DNA of 64,000 nt from Anaerophilus nitritigenes (GTDB lineage Bacteria > Bacillota > Clostridia > Peptostreptococcales > Thermotaleaceae): assembly GCF_004138215.1 (NCBI RefSeq), contig NZ_RYYS01000027.1:51730-115729 (forward strand), given 5' to 3'. Below the pieces are notes generated by a model. That model saw only the letters and a list, made by a program, of their open reading frames with translations. It made no database searches and was not told where the DNA came from. The position numbers and the translations under genes were made by a program. Positions 18,487 through 27,626 of this stretch are shown piece after piece. Position 1 is the stretch's first letter; each line of letters opens with the position of its first letter.

Positions 18487-19578
18487 ATGAAATTAGGTAT
18501 CGTAGGTTTACCAAACGTGGGAAAAAGTACATTATTTAACGCAATTACAAAAGCTGGTGCTGAATCTGCAAATTATCCATTTTGTACAATAGAACCAAAT
18601 GTAGGAGTAGTTTCTGTCCCAGATCAAAGATTAACTGTATTACAAAAGATATATGAATCTCAAAAAATCGTTCCTACTGCTATCGAATTTTATGATATTG
18701 CAGGACTTGTAAGAGGAGCAAGCAAGGGTGAAGGACTAGGAAATAAATTTTTATCTCATATTAGAGAAGTTGAAGCAATCGTTCATGTAGTAAGATGTTT
18801 TGAAGATGAAAACATCGTACACGTAGAAGGTTCTGTAGGACCCTTACGAGATATTGAAACTATCAATCTTGAGCTTATTTTTTCTGATATTGAAGTGATT
18901 GATCGTCGTATTCAAAAGGCTAAAAAGTTATTAAAGGGAGATAAATCTCTTCAAAAAGAATTAGAACTTCTAGAACGTATTAAAGAAACACTAGAAGAAG
19001 GAAAATCTGCTAGAACTTTGGACTTAACAGATGACGAAAAAGAAGTAGTAAAAGGATATAGTCTTCTTTCTTACAAGCCTATTATCTATGTTGCTAACGT
19101 TTCTGAGGAAGACCTTTTAGAAGGTGCAGAAAATTACATGGTAAAAGAGGTAAGAGGTCATGCTCAAGAAGAAAATGCAGAGGTAGTAGTAGTTTGTGCA
19201 AAAATAGAAGCTGAGATATCAGAGCTTGATGATGAAGAAAAACAACAATTCTTAGAAGAATTAGGACTTGAAGAATCTGGACTTGATAAATTAATCAAAG
19301 CTGGATATAGATTATTAGGCCTTATGAGCTTTTTAACTGCTGGTCCTCAAGAAGTTCGTGCATGGACGATTAAAATAGGTACAAAAGCACCACAAGCTGC
19401 TGGAAAAATCCATACTGATATTGAAAGAGGATTTATAAGAGCTGAAACTATTTCCTTTGATGATTTAGTATCCGTAGGAACTATGTCTACCGCAAAAGAA
19501 AAAGGTCTTGTAAGACTTGAAGGAAAAGAATATGTGGTACAAGATGGAGATGTAATTTTATTTAGATTTAACGTGTAA
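18487..19578 (+). CDS. ychF: Redox-regulated ATPase of the Obg family
   Basis: YchF/Ola1 is a P-loop protein that prefers ATP over GTP and associates with ribosomes. The 363-residue protein begins with the G1 loop GLPNVGKST (7-15), has DIAGLVRGASKGEGLGN (G3 region, about 67-83), and a C-terminal TGS-type domain (about 275-363, LTAGPQEVRAWTI...). It stands alone, with its own promoter and a strong terminator. Confidence 0.95.
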   Translation: MKLGIVGLPNVGKSTLFNAITKAGAESANYPFCTIEPNVGVVSVPDQRLTVLQKIYESQKIVPTAIEFYDIAGLVRGASKGEGLGNKFLSHIREVEAIVHVVRCFEDENIVHVEGSVGPLRDIETINLELIFSDIEVIDRRIQKAKKLLKGDKSLQKELELLERIKETLEEGKSARTLDLTDDEKEVVKGYSLLSYKPIIYVANVSEEDLLEGAENYMVKEVRGHAQEENAEVVVVCAKIEAEISELDDEEKQQFLEELGLEESGLDKLIKAGYRLLGLMSFLTAGPQEVRAWTIKIGTKAPQAAGKIHTDIERGFIRAETISFDDLVSVGTMSTAKEKGLVRLEGKEYVVQDGDVILFRFNV

Positions 19579-19584
19579 AAATTA

Positions 19585-19637
19585 AAAAATATATTAAAAA
19601 CTCGATTCAAAACGAATCGAGTTTTTAATATATTTTT
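19585..19637. terminator. Bidirectional terminator between ychF and the large membrane protein gene
   Basis: A 24-bp perfect stem (19585-19608 with 19614-19637) and a 5-base loop. T-rich arms on both strands suit termination of both convergent genes; it overlaps the stop codon at 19636. Confidence 0.85.
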
Positions 19638-22600
19638 ATTTCCAGTTTTTAAATTTGTTCTTTATTTCTTCTATACTTAATTTATACTTGGATATTTTGT
19701 TATTTTTTTGCATTTCATGAATACTTGCTGTTGTAATTAATACTATACCCGTAATCAATAAATATCCCCACCAAGGAATATTTGCCCATAATCTTTGATT
19801 TTTAATCAAAACATTTATGATTAAACTTCCTATTCCTACAAAGAAATAAGATTTTTTCTTGAATTGCATACCTCCTATTACAGAAATAAGAGACAGTACT
19901 CCAAATATCAAAGCATCTTTCGTTTCATCGTATATCACAATATCTGTTAATAAAATAATAGATATTACAACCAATATTCCCCACTCTATTTTCCTCATTA
20001 AAGATTTATATACTGTCCATATTTTACACGAAGCTACCATCTGTATTCCTATCCATGGTAAAAGATCTAACTCCCTTTGAATAATCTTTGGTATTTGTAT
20101 ATTGTTAAGAAATCTATAGTATGGAATCATTAGAGTTATAAGGGTTATTGTTTTCATTATTTTTTTAGCTATTTCCTCTTCTGCTCTATTTATTTGTGAA
20201 TAGAAGAAATACACCATAAGTATAGGTACTATTAATTTTCCTAATACCCCCCAAGCATCTACTGTGTAATAAAATGATTGAATAAGCATGTGTAATGAAA
20301 CTACCGAGTACCAATCTATGTGAATAATCTTTACTTTAAGCCCATCTTTACTGACTTCATACAATTTTTCAAATAATAATTCACCTACTATTTTAATAAC
20401 AATAAATACTACAATAGATATTATTAACATTTTGGTTTGGTCATAATTCAGTTCCTTTTCATAAAAAATATATAAAGATGCAGTACATAAACTAAGAGGT
20501 AAGATATTGAATAATTGTAGTTTTTCATAATGTAAAATAGTAAGCATCAGTACCGTATATCCTAAAATAAAAGAAAAATCTATAATCGGATTTTTAAAAT
20601 GATAGTTTATATAACAAATACTCACAATATTAAATGGAATTAAAAACATTGTAATTCTCTTTTTCCAAAGATCACTGCATTTAAACCAAAGCAAACTAAC
20701 AAAGGTACCTACTATAAAAGGTATATAGTAATCTAAATTTTTCATCACATTAAAGTATGATGACATATCTGATATGAATTTCCAAAAGGAAATAAATGAT
20801 GCATATAAAAACATTCTAATTAAAAATTCTCCTTTGTATTTAAATATACTATATACATATACCCCCATTGCAACTATAGATGTGAAAGAAAAAATATTTG
20901 TGCTTGTTGGATAAATAAAACTTGCAAACAATATACATACTTGAGAAACCATAAAAAATGATTTCTCTAAAGGATTATTTTTCTTTTCAAAAAATATACT
21001 TAATCCAAACAAAATAGCTATGCTTAAAGCAAAATGCTGTTCAAAATAATATGCTCTATTATATACTTGCAAAGATTCATATATTGTAACAGTTCCAAAT
21101 AATACTACAAAAGGCATGGTCCACTGAATCATTTTTTTACCTATTGCACTTGTACTATTTTTATGTAAAATATACAATACATATGAATATATATAACACA
21201 ATAAAGAAGCTGTACTATACTGATCTTGTGATAACAATTTTATAATACAAAAAGGTAGATATATAGAAGTTACAACTGCTGTTCCTTCTTTTAATGACCT
21301 TGTATACTTCCAATTATTTTTACAATAAAAGATAATAAATATAGTAAGAGTTACTATAAACATAAATAATCCGTAATATTGACTATTTTCTGACCAGAAA
21401 ATAAAATATTTTTCATGTCCTGCTATTATTAGAAATATACTTGTTAGATATGAGCATATCTTATTTTCAGTTTTATATGACAAATACATATAGTTGAATG
21501 CAATAATCATATAAGAAATCAATCTTGCTATTGAACCTTCTTCTATATTTCCTCCTACTCCTTTAAAATATATGTATATAAATACTAATATCTGTGCTAT
21601 TGCACTTGTATATTTAAAATTCTTTTTAAGTATGTCATCCTTTACTAAATGCTGATCTAGTCCTAAAAATATAAATCCTACAATTGCAAAAATAACTATA
21701 TCCAATTCTCTCAATTCTAAATGACTAACAAATTGATATATTCCATAAATCAATAATATACTAAAAACATAATGATATTCTTTTTTGTTATAAATAAGCA
21801 TGATACCAAGATATAATATTGAGACAAGAATAATATTTAGTCCATAAAAAATTGTATTCTCCAATAAAATCAACATACCTAATGCACTAAATCCTAAATT
21901 GAATTGGATAAATAAAAAAAGCTCATTAATAAATAAAGATAGATTTTTTCTTTCTTTTAGTTTTCTATGTCCTAATAATAGCAAACTATTATATACAATA
22001 ATCCCTAAATAAAATAAATCCCTTGGAAGATATAATGACGCCAAAATAAAATTTATATTTAAACTTAAAGCAATAAAACTAAACCAAACATAAAGTCTAT
22101 TCTTATATTTGAAAGAACTATACACATATACTATTAAGCAAATGCATGCTCCTATAATTCCAAGTACATATTTGCCCTCTCCAAAAATAGAAAGCCATGG
22201 ACCAAAAAGTTTGAAAAACCCTGCTGACAATATTGAAATAGGTATCATCAAACTACCTAAAGCCCAAAATGCAATAGAAGTTTTTTGGATTTTCAGTTTC
22301 TTTTCTGCGAATACACTAATTCCAAAAAACATAACTGAAACCATAGTAAGGATGATTGTTTTCGTCATGTTATTCATTATACTCCAGTTTGTAGTAGCTA
22401 AAATAAGTCCAGACATTAAAATAAAAAATACTCCTAAAAATAATACCACGCTAATATTTCTCTCTCTTATTTCTTGAGAAGATAAGGCTTTTTTAGGTTT
22501 TAGCTGATCTTTTGATATGAATTTTTTATATTCTTTCTTCTTTCTTTGATTCTCTTGCATTTTGATATTTCTTGCTTTACAATAATTTGAATAAGCATTT

Positions 22601-22692
22601 TTAACGTTTTCATATTCTTCTATAGAAATAAAATCTCCTTGTTTCATATTCAATAGCTCTTCTTGAAAAATTTGATCTCTCATAGAACTCAT
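19636..22692 (-). CDS. Very large polytopic membrane protein, SCO7613/DUF2157-like
   Basis: An approximately 1018-residue protein. It has a short hydrophilic, lysine-rich N-terminus (about 1-80) followed by some 25-30 closely packed hydrophobic segments with almost no extended loops. The first membrane pair (SVVLFLGVFFILMSGLIL..., then IILTMVSVMFFGISVFAEKK) resembles the repeated two-helix unit of large SCO7613-C-terminal/DUF2157-type proteins. Function is unknown. The ATG at 22704 lies inside the ribosome site; the ATG at 22692 is 5 bases after GGAGG and is chosen. Confidence 0.7.
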   Translation of the reverse strand: MSSMRDQIFQEELLNMKQGDFISIEEYENVKNAYSNYCKARNIKMQENQRKKKEYKKFISKDQLKPKKALSSQEIRERNISVVLFLGVFFILMSGLILATTNWSIMNNMTKTIILTMVSVMFFGISVFAEKKLKIQKTSIAFWALGSLMIPISILSAGFFKLFGPWLSIFGEGKYVLGIIGACICLIVYVYSSFKYKNRLYVWFSFIALSLNINFILASLYLPRDLFYLGIIVYNSLLLLGHRKLKERKNLSLFINELFLFIQFNLGFSALGMLILLENTIFYGLNIILVSILYLGIMLIYNKKEYHYVFSILLIYGIYQFVSHLELRELDIVIFAIVGFIFLGLDQHLVKDDILKKNFKYTSAIAQILVFIYIYFKGVGGNIEEGSIARLISYMIIAFNYMYLSYKTENKICSYLTSIFLIIAGHEKYFIFWSENSQYYGLFMFIVTLTIFIIFYCKNNWKYTRSLKEGTAVVTSIYLPFCIIKLLSQDQYSTASLLCYIYSYVLYILHKNSTSAIGKKMIQWTMPFVVLFGTVTIYESLQVYNRAYYFEQHFALSIAILFGLSIFFEKKNNPLEKSFFMVSQVCILFASFIYPTSTNIFSFTSIVAMGVYVYSIFKYKGEFLIRMFLYASFISFWKFISDMSSYFNVMKNLDYYIPFIVGTFVSLLWFKCSDLWKKRITMFLIPFNIVSICYINYHFKNPIIDFSFILGYTVLMLTILHYEKLQLFNILPLSLCTASLYIFYEKELNYDQTKMLIISIVVFIVIKIVGELLFEKLYEVSKDGLKVKIIHIDWYSVVSLHMLIQSFYYTVDAWGVLGKLIVPILMVYFFYSQINRAEEEIAKKIMKTITLITLMIPYYRFLNNIQIPKIIQRELDLLPWIGIQMVASCKIWTVYKSLMRKIEWGILVVISIILLTDIVIYDETKDALIFGVLSLISVIGGMQFKKKSYFFVGIGSLIINVLIKNQRLWANIPWWGYLLITGIVLITTASIHEMQKNNKISKYKLSIEEIKNKFKNWK

Positions 22693-22830
22693 AGAATCCT
22701 CCATCTTCTAATACTATTTTTTCTTTAGTATTTCATGTAATTTTTACATTTATTTACAAACCCTTATCATTCTATCTACATTTTACCTTTAATTTCTACA
22801 TTTTTCAAATCAATAGTATTTTTAAAAAGA

Positions 22831-22870
22831 AAAATGCCATAAACTAAAATCATTTAGTCTATAAGCATTT
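22831..22870 (-). terminator. Terminator downstream of yjdF
   Basis: AAATGC...TAAACTAAA and TTTAGT...GCATTT arms form an interrupted stem 58 bases after the yjdF stop. It is followed on the minus strand by TTTTTCTTTTT. Confidence 0.65.
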
Positions 22871-22928
22871 ATATATACATGAAGAAATTTAATTTTTTCT
22901 ATAAGAAACTTTTTTCTTTTTATATCTA

Positions 22929-23345
22929 TCAATGTCCTTTATGTTTTTCTTTTTTCTTTTGTTGTTTTAGCTCAAATTTTCTTTTTTGCTCTTCTTCTTT
23001 TTTTTCTTTTGATCTCTTTTTTCCTTCTATTTTGTTTTCTTCGTATTGAAGTTTTATAGCAAGTTGAGCTTTTGTTTCCATTCCATTATCTTCTACCTGC
23101 TTTTTTATTTTTCTTTGAAGCCTTTTGGGATTTATTTTTTTATCAATTTTTTTATCAATAGGAATAGAATTTGTAAATTTTATATTGTAAAATTCTTTTA
23201 ATATAAAATCATATACATCATAATCTTTAGGCTCTGTACCAAATACAATTCTTGAAGCCTCATATCTTCCATCATAAGTTCTTTCAAATACCCCTACCCA
23301 AAAAGGATCTTCAAATAATACAGTTAACCTAATACTTATTGTCAT
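22929..23345 (-). CDS. yjdF: YjdF family protein (DUF2992)
   Basis: A 138-residue protein with the YjdF signature: an N-terminal beta-rich part containing FWVGVFERTYDGRYEASR and FGTEPKDYDVYDF, then NPKRLQRKIKK, and a highly charged lysine/glutamate helix ending EKHKGH. Biochemical function is unknown. In Firmicutes it is usually controlled by the yjdF-motif riboswitch, which responds to azaaromatic compounds; a structured leader of the right kind precedes it here. ATG is 9 bases after AGGAGG. Confidence 0.88.
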   Translation of the reverse strand: MTISIRLTVLFEDPFWVGVFERTYDGRYEASRIVFGTEPKDYDVYDFILKEFYNIKFTNSIPIDKKIDKKINPKRLQRKIKKQVEDNGMETKAQLAIKLQYEENKIEGKKRSKEKKEEEQKRKFELKQQKKKEKHKGH

Positions 23346-23359
23346 TTTTAAATACCTCC

Positions 23360-23470
23360 TGATTCAATCATCATAAATAGAGAACGGACAACCCCAGGAG
23401 GGAAGGTTACTTCTATCTGTTTATAATGGATAGGTTCGGACTACCAACCGAAACTGTGTTTTTATCTCCA
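23360..23470 (-). promoter_or_regulatory. Probable yjdF-motif (azaaromatic) riboswitch leader
   Basis: Between yjdF and the CMD gene lies an unusually GC-rich patch for this genome. On the minus strand it contains CGGTTGGTAGTCCGAACC, a TATC/GATA helix and CCTTCCCTCCTGGGGTTGTCCG, and it ends just before the AGGAGG of yjdF. Visible local helices include GGTT/AACC. The downstream gene is the regulated partner of the known yjdF motif, so position and structure agree. I could not check it against the consensus base by base. Confidence 0.7.
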
Positions 23471-23491
23471 ATTACCTACTATATATTTTTA

Positions 23492-23806
23492 CTAAGCATC
23501 ATAAGCTTTTAATGCTATTGGAAGGGATGAAATCACAGCATTTCCTACTGCTGGCAATCCTATTAATATAGCACTTATAACTTCTTCTCTAGTTGCACCA
23601 TGGTCTTTTGCTTGCTTCACATGAAAAGGTATTCCACTTTCTAATTTAGCTGCTGCTAAAACTGCAATATATGAAAGCTCCTCTGTTTTTTTATCTAGTG
23701 CACTCGCATGATCTAATTTTTGTACTGCACCCATCCATGCTTTTGCATGTTCTGGTGCTTCATTCATAAAAGTCTCAAATGCATTACTGATTAAAGATTT
23801 TTCCAT
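23492..23806 (-). CDS. Carboxymuconolactone decarboxylase/AhpD-like protein without the redox cysteines
   Basis: A 104-residue all-helical protein of the CMD fold. The usual CxxC...H motif region reads LESGIPFHVKQAKDHGATREEV: the histidine and the GAT turn are kept, both cysteines are absent. It should therefore not act as an alkylhydroperoxidase; a decarboxylase-like or binding role is possible. The ATG at 23806 is 9 bases after GAGGAG; the longer frame overlaps the upstream regulator. It is co-transcribed with the PadR gene 13 bases upstream, which probably regulates it. Confidence 0.8.
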   Translation of the reverse strand: MEKSLISNAFETFMNEAPEHAKAWMGAVQKLDHASALDKKTEELSYIAVLAAAKLESGIPFHVKQAKDHGATREEVISAILIGLPAVGNAVISSLPIALKAYDA

Positions 23807-23819
23807 ATGATACATCTCC

Positions 23820-24347
23820 TCATTTAAAATTTTCTTTGATAAAGTTTTCAATCCAATTGATCTCAGCATCTATACATCCAATAGGTCTTTCAAATAAAGC
23901 CTTTATATGTGGTCTTTTTTGAGCCGTTGGATGCTGATGGTACTTTTTTAAAATAAACCCCCTTCTTTTTGTCAAATTTTCTTTACGCTTTATAATGGCT
24001 TTATAAAATCCTTCTTTAGAAATCAAATAAGAAAATGCCATCCCAACATCAAATTCACTTAAATCACGACTGTACTCACTTAATTTTTTGATAATATTTT
24101 CTTTAAGAATTTCCTTTGTTTCCTCTTTTATAAAATACACTTTTCTTTTAGGAGACCCATATTCCTTTTCATACCTGGAGTCTATTAAATCTTTTTTTTG
24201 AAGTTTGTTTAAAGAGTTATAAATAGAAGAAAATCCTATATCTGTCCATTCTCTCATATTTCTTTGTTCTATAATAGATTCCATTTCATACCCATAATAA
24301 TCTTTATCATATAAAAGAGATAATAATACGATTTCAATTTGAGTCAT
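23820..24347 (-). CDS. PadR family transcriptional regulator
   Basis: A 175-residue regulator. The N-terminal winged helix-turn-helix (about 1-75: IEIVLLSLLYDKDYYGYEM..., TDIGFSSIYNSLNKLQKKDLI) matches PadR. A C-terminal helical domain from about 85 probably dimerises and binds an effector. PadR proteins repress genes for detoxification or efflux and often adjoin their target, here the CMD-like gene. ATG follows AGGAGG. Confidence 0.85.
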   Translation of the reverse strand: MTQIEIVLLSLLYDKDYYGYEMESIIEQRNMREWTDIGFSSIYNSLNKLQKKDLIDSRYEKEYGSPKRKVYFIKEETKEILKENIIKKLSEYSRDLSEFDVGMAFSYLISKEGFYKAIIKRKENLTKRRGFILKKYHQHPTAQKRPHIKALFERPIGCIDAEINWIENFIKENFK

Positions 24348-24414
24348 AACTTTCCTCCTATTCTATATTTAGAATAGCATTTTATAATACACTTGTAAAT
24401 AATAAATTTATTAT

Positions 24415-25113
24415 TTACAAGATAAGTTCTATCCCATGAATCTTTAGCCATTCTCTTCTTTTTTTATAATCAGGAATGATACTTTCTACCAATTCCCAAA
24501 ATTGTTTTGAATGATTCATATGAACAAGATGGCACATTTCATGAACTACTAAATAATCTATCACTTCACTAGGTGCCATGATAATTCTAAAGTTAAAGTT
24601 GAGATTTCTCTTTGAACTACAACTTCCCCAACGAGTTTTTTGATTTTTCATTGTAATTTTATTAGGCATTACTTCAAAATATTTTTGGAAATAATTTATT
24701 CTATCTACTATTTTTTCTAAAGCTTTTTGTGCATACCACTTTACAATGATATCCTTTAGAGCTTTTTGATCTTTTTCTTTCATTGTAACAATTAACTTTT
24801 TATCTACCATTTCTACAGAATTTTTGGCAGTAGGATTTATAATTATTTGCAGTGAATAATTTTTCCCTACATACAAAAAATTTTCTCCATTTATGTATTG
24901 CTTTTGTATACAACTTATTTCTTTTAAACAGTCTAATTTATTTTGAATCCATTTCTCTTTTCTTTTTAATACTTCTATCATTTCTTCTTCTTTTGCCTTT
25001 TTCGGTGCTTTTAAAATCACCAAATCTGGTGGTTCTATTCTTATTTCAAAAGTTTTTCGGTCACTACGCTTTATTATATATTGAAACTTAAAATTACTAT
25101 AACTCATTTTCAT
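24415..25113 (-). CDS. YgjP-like M48 family zinc metallopeptidase
   Basis: A 232-residue protein of the COG1451/DUF45 group. It has an N-terminal beta-rich part, the conserved TRWGSCSSKRNLNFNFRI block near 162-179, and the zinc motif HEMCHLVHMNHSKQFW, giving HExxH plus a third ligand H (about 191-206). The natural substrate is not known; homologues lie beside RNA or type I restriction genes in other bacteria, but not here. ATG at 25113 follows AGGAG. Confidence 0.88.
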   Translation of the reverse strand: MKMSYSNFKFQYIIKRSDRKTFEIRIEPPDLVILKAPKKAKEEEMIEVLKRKEKWIQNKLDCLKEISCIQKQYINGENFLYVGKNYSLQIIINPTAKNSVEMVDKKLIVTMKEKDQKALKDIIVKWYAQKALEKIVDRINYFQKYFEVMPNKITMKNQKTRWGSCSSKRNLNFNFRIIMAPSEVIDYLVVHEMCHLVHMNHSKQFWELVESIIPDYKKRREWLKIHGIELIL

Positions 25114-25270
25114 ATCTAATCTCCTTTTTTCTATTTATTATATCTTATCTTATTATATTTTCGAATCATTTTATCTCTACAATCATTTACTCTTTAAAAA
25201 AATTTTAAGTATGTTCACTTATGTAAAAATAACATTTTTTAGAATTAATTTATATTTTTTTATATTATAC

Positions 25271-25299
25271 TTGAATTTTTATTCACTAGGAAGTATAAT
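25271..25299 (+). promoter_or_regulatory. Promoter of the DDAH-AGCS operon
   Basis: TTGAAT (25271-25276) and a perfect TATAAT (25294-25299) are separated by 17 bases, 34 bases before the first start codon. Confidence 0.65.
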
Positions 25300-25332
25300 T
25301 ATAAAAAATAAAATATTTAGGAGGAATTAAAG

Positions 25333-26094
25333 ATGTTTAAAAATGTTATTGTAAGAAAACCAGGTAAATCTATAGTAGATGGTATAGGATCTGAGCGTTT
25401 GGGTAAACCAAATCATGAAAAAACATTAAAACAACACAACTCTTATGTTGAAGCTTTAAAGAAAACAGGAGTAAATGTAACTATCCTAGAAGCTCTAGAA
25501 GAGTATCCCGATTCTTGTTTTGTAGAAGATACAGCTGTATTAACTAAAAAATGTGCAATCATATGTAATCCAGGAGCTGATTCAAGAAATGGTGAAAAAA
25601 TATTTATGCATGAAACTCTAAAAAGTTTTTATGAAAATATAGAAGAAGTAAAAGCTCCAGGAACTATTGATGGAGGAGATGTTATGATGGTTGGAGATTT
25701 TTTCTATATAGGATTATCTAACAGAACTAATAAAGAAGGGGCTATACAATTTATAGAATTCCTTAGAAAGTATGGTTATAACGGAACTATAGTACCTCTA
25801 AAAGAAGTACTTCATTTAAAAACAGGTTTAGCCTACTTAGAAAACAATAACCTATTAATAGCTGGTGAATTCATAGAAGATCCAAGATTTAAAGATTTTA
25901 ATAAAATACTTATCCCCGAAGATGAAAGTTATGGAGCTAATTGTATTTGGATGAATGGTTATGTATTAGTTCCACAAGGATATCCAAAGACTAAGAAAGC
26001 TATAAAAAATTTAGGGTATGATGTAATTGAAGTAGACACATCAGAGTACAAAAAATTAGACGGAGGGCTCAGTTGTTTATCTCTTAGATTTTAA
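25333..26094 (+). CDS. Dimethylarginine dimethylaminohydrolase-like enzyme
   Basis: A 253-residue guanidine-modifying enzyme of the amidinotransferase superfamily. DDAH hydrolyses N-methylated arginines to citrulline plus methylamines. The length and catalytic positions fit DDAH closely: EDTAVL near 65-70, IDGGDV near 112-117, the catalytic His161 in LHLKTG, and the nucleophile Cys248 in LDGGLSCLS. P. aeruginosa DDAH uses His162 and Cys249. Arginine deiminase is much longer. The symporter gene starts 14 bases downstream, suggesting it imports the substrate or exports a product. Confidence 0.88.
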   Translation: MFKNVIVRKPGKSIVDGIGSERLGKPNHEKTLKQHNSYVEALKKTGVNVTILEALEEYPDSCFVEDTAVLTKKCAIICNPGADSRNGEKIFMHETLKSFYENIEEVKAPGTIDGGDVMMVGDFFYIGLSNRTNKEGAIQFIEFLRKYGYNGTIVPLKEVLHLKTGLAYLENNNLLIAGEFIEDPRFKDFNKILIPEDESYGANCIWMNGYVLVPQGYPKTKKAIKNLGYDVIEVDTSEYKKLDGGLSCLSLRF

Positions 26095-26108
26095 AGAGGA
26101 GGAATATA

Positions 26109-27581
26109 ATGTTCTTAGAATTTTTAGAAGTTCTTGTTTGGGAATATATGTGGGGTGTTCCTCTTATTGTGGCAATATTAGGAGCTGGTATTTATTTTAC
26201 AATATCTTCAAATTTTTTTCAATTTAGATATCTATCTCATGCCTTTAAAAAAACAATAAATGAGATATTTAAAAAAAATCGTGATAAAACAAATGATGGT
26301 ATAGTTTCACCTTTACAAGCTATGAGTATTGCAATAGGAACAACAGTTGGAGTAGGAAATATCGGAGGAGTAGCTACAGCTATTGCATTTGGAGGTCCAG
26401 GAGCTATATTTTGGATGTGGGTAGCTGGTTTTGTTGGACAAATCATAAAAATGACAGAAATTACTTTGGCAGTTCATTATCGCTCTAAGAATACCTATGG
26501 TTGTACATATGGTGGACCAAATTACTATATGCAAAAAGGTATTGGCACAGAAAAGAAAATGAAATCACTCTACCATTTCTTGAGTTTTCTTTTTGCTTTT
26601 GGATTTCTTGTAGCTTTCTTTATCAATATACAAACCTATACTGTTGCTGAAGCCATTGCAGATACCTTTAATATTAACATGATCACTTCAGGGATCATAT
26701 ATACCGTATTACTATATATCATGATAGCAGGTGGGCTTACATCTCTTGGTAAAATTGCTTCGATTCTAGTTCCTTTTATGGTTTTATTTTATTTAAGTAG
26801 TGGACTTTTTATTATATTTAAAAATATAATTCAATTGCCTTATGCCTTTGAATTAATATTCAAAAGTGCCTTTACTGGTACAGCTGCAACTGGAGGCTTT
26901 TTAGGAGCAGCTTTTTCTCAAGCTATAAAAGTTGGAATGTCACGTTCTGTATTCAGCAATGAAGCAGGTTGGGGTTCTGCCCCTATGATACATGCCTCTG
27001 CAAAGACAAATCATCCTATAAATCAAGGTATACTGGGAGTATTTGAGGTTTTTATTGATACTTTTGTAATATGTTCTATTACAGCTTTAACTATAATTAT
27101 GACAGGTCAATGGTCTTCTGGTTTAGATGGAGCTACTCTTACTCTTTCTGCCTTTGAAGTAGGAATAGGAACACCAGCTAAAATTATCATAGCTATAGGA
27201 GTATTTTTATTTGGTCTTACCACATCCTCTGGTATATATGCTCAAATGGAAGTCGTTATAAGGTATCTTGTAGGAGAAAATAAAAAGAAAGATTTATTAT
27301 TAAATATGTATAAATGGCTTTACCCTATACCAAGTTTAGCTTTAGTATTTATTGCAGTTTATTATGAATTTCCAGGTACTATAGTTTGGCTATTTTCAGA
27401 TGCATCCTCTGCCTTACCCATTTTTTCTAATGTTATAGCTTTAGTATTATTGTTCCCTAAATTTATGGAATTACTAAAAGACTATAAAGCTAGACATTTA
27501 GGAATTGGTAAAATTGATCCTGATTTCAAAGTATTTTATGAAGATGATCACAAAGTAAATACACAAAAATTTAAATCATAG
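26109..27581 (+). CDS. Alanine or glycine:cation symporter family protein (AGCS)
   Basis: A 490-residue sodium-coupled amino acid symporter with about 11 membrane segments. AGCS hallmarks are visible: SPLQAMSIAIGTTVGVGNIGGVATAIAFGG is split across segment 2 (about 67-96), followed by GPGAIFWMWVAGFVG, and SVFSNEAGWGSAPMIHA near 280-296. The substrate is normally alanine or glycine. Being in one operon with a DDAH-like enzyme, it may instead carry a methylarginine-related amino acid; that is inference. Ribosome site GAGGAGG precedes the ATG. Confidence 0.9.
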   Translation: MFLEFLEVLVWEYMWGVPLIVAILGAGIYFTISSNFFQFRYLSHAFKKTINEIFKKNRDKTNDGIVSPLQAMSIAIGTTVGVGNIGGVATAIAFGGPGAIFWMWVAGFVGQIIKMTEITLAVHYRSKNTYGCTYGGPNYYMQKGIGTEKKMKSLYHFLSFLFAFGFLVAFFINIQTYTVAEAIADTFNINMITSGIIYTVLLYIMIAGGLTSLGKIASILVPFMVLFYLSSGLFIIFKNIIQLPYAFELIFKSAFTGTAATGGFLGAAFSQAIKVGMSRSVFSNEAGWGSAPMIHASAKTNHPINQGILGVFEVFIDTFVICSITALTIIMTGQWSSGLDGATLTLSAFEVGIGTPAKIIIAIGVFLFGLTTSSGIYAQMEVVIRYLVGENKKKDLLLNMYKWLYPIPSLALVFIAVYYEFPGTIVWLFSDASSALPIFSNVIALVLLFPKFMELLKDYKARHLGIGKIDPDFKVFYEDDHKVNTQKFKS

Positions 27582-27587
27582 CATAAA

Positions 27588-27626
27588 ATAACAAAACCAT
27601 CTCTATTGTAGAGATGGTTTTGTTAT
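27588..27626. terminator. Bidirectional terminator between the AGCS and NSS symporter genes
   Basis: An 18-bp perfect stem (27588-27605 with 27609-27626) and a 3-base loop, ending in GGTTTTGTTAT on both strands. It serves both convergent genes. Confidence 0.85.
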
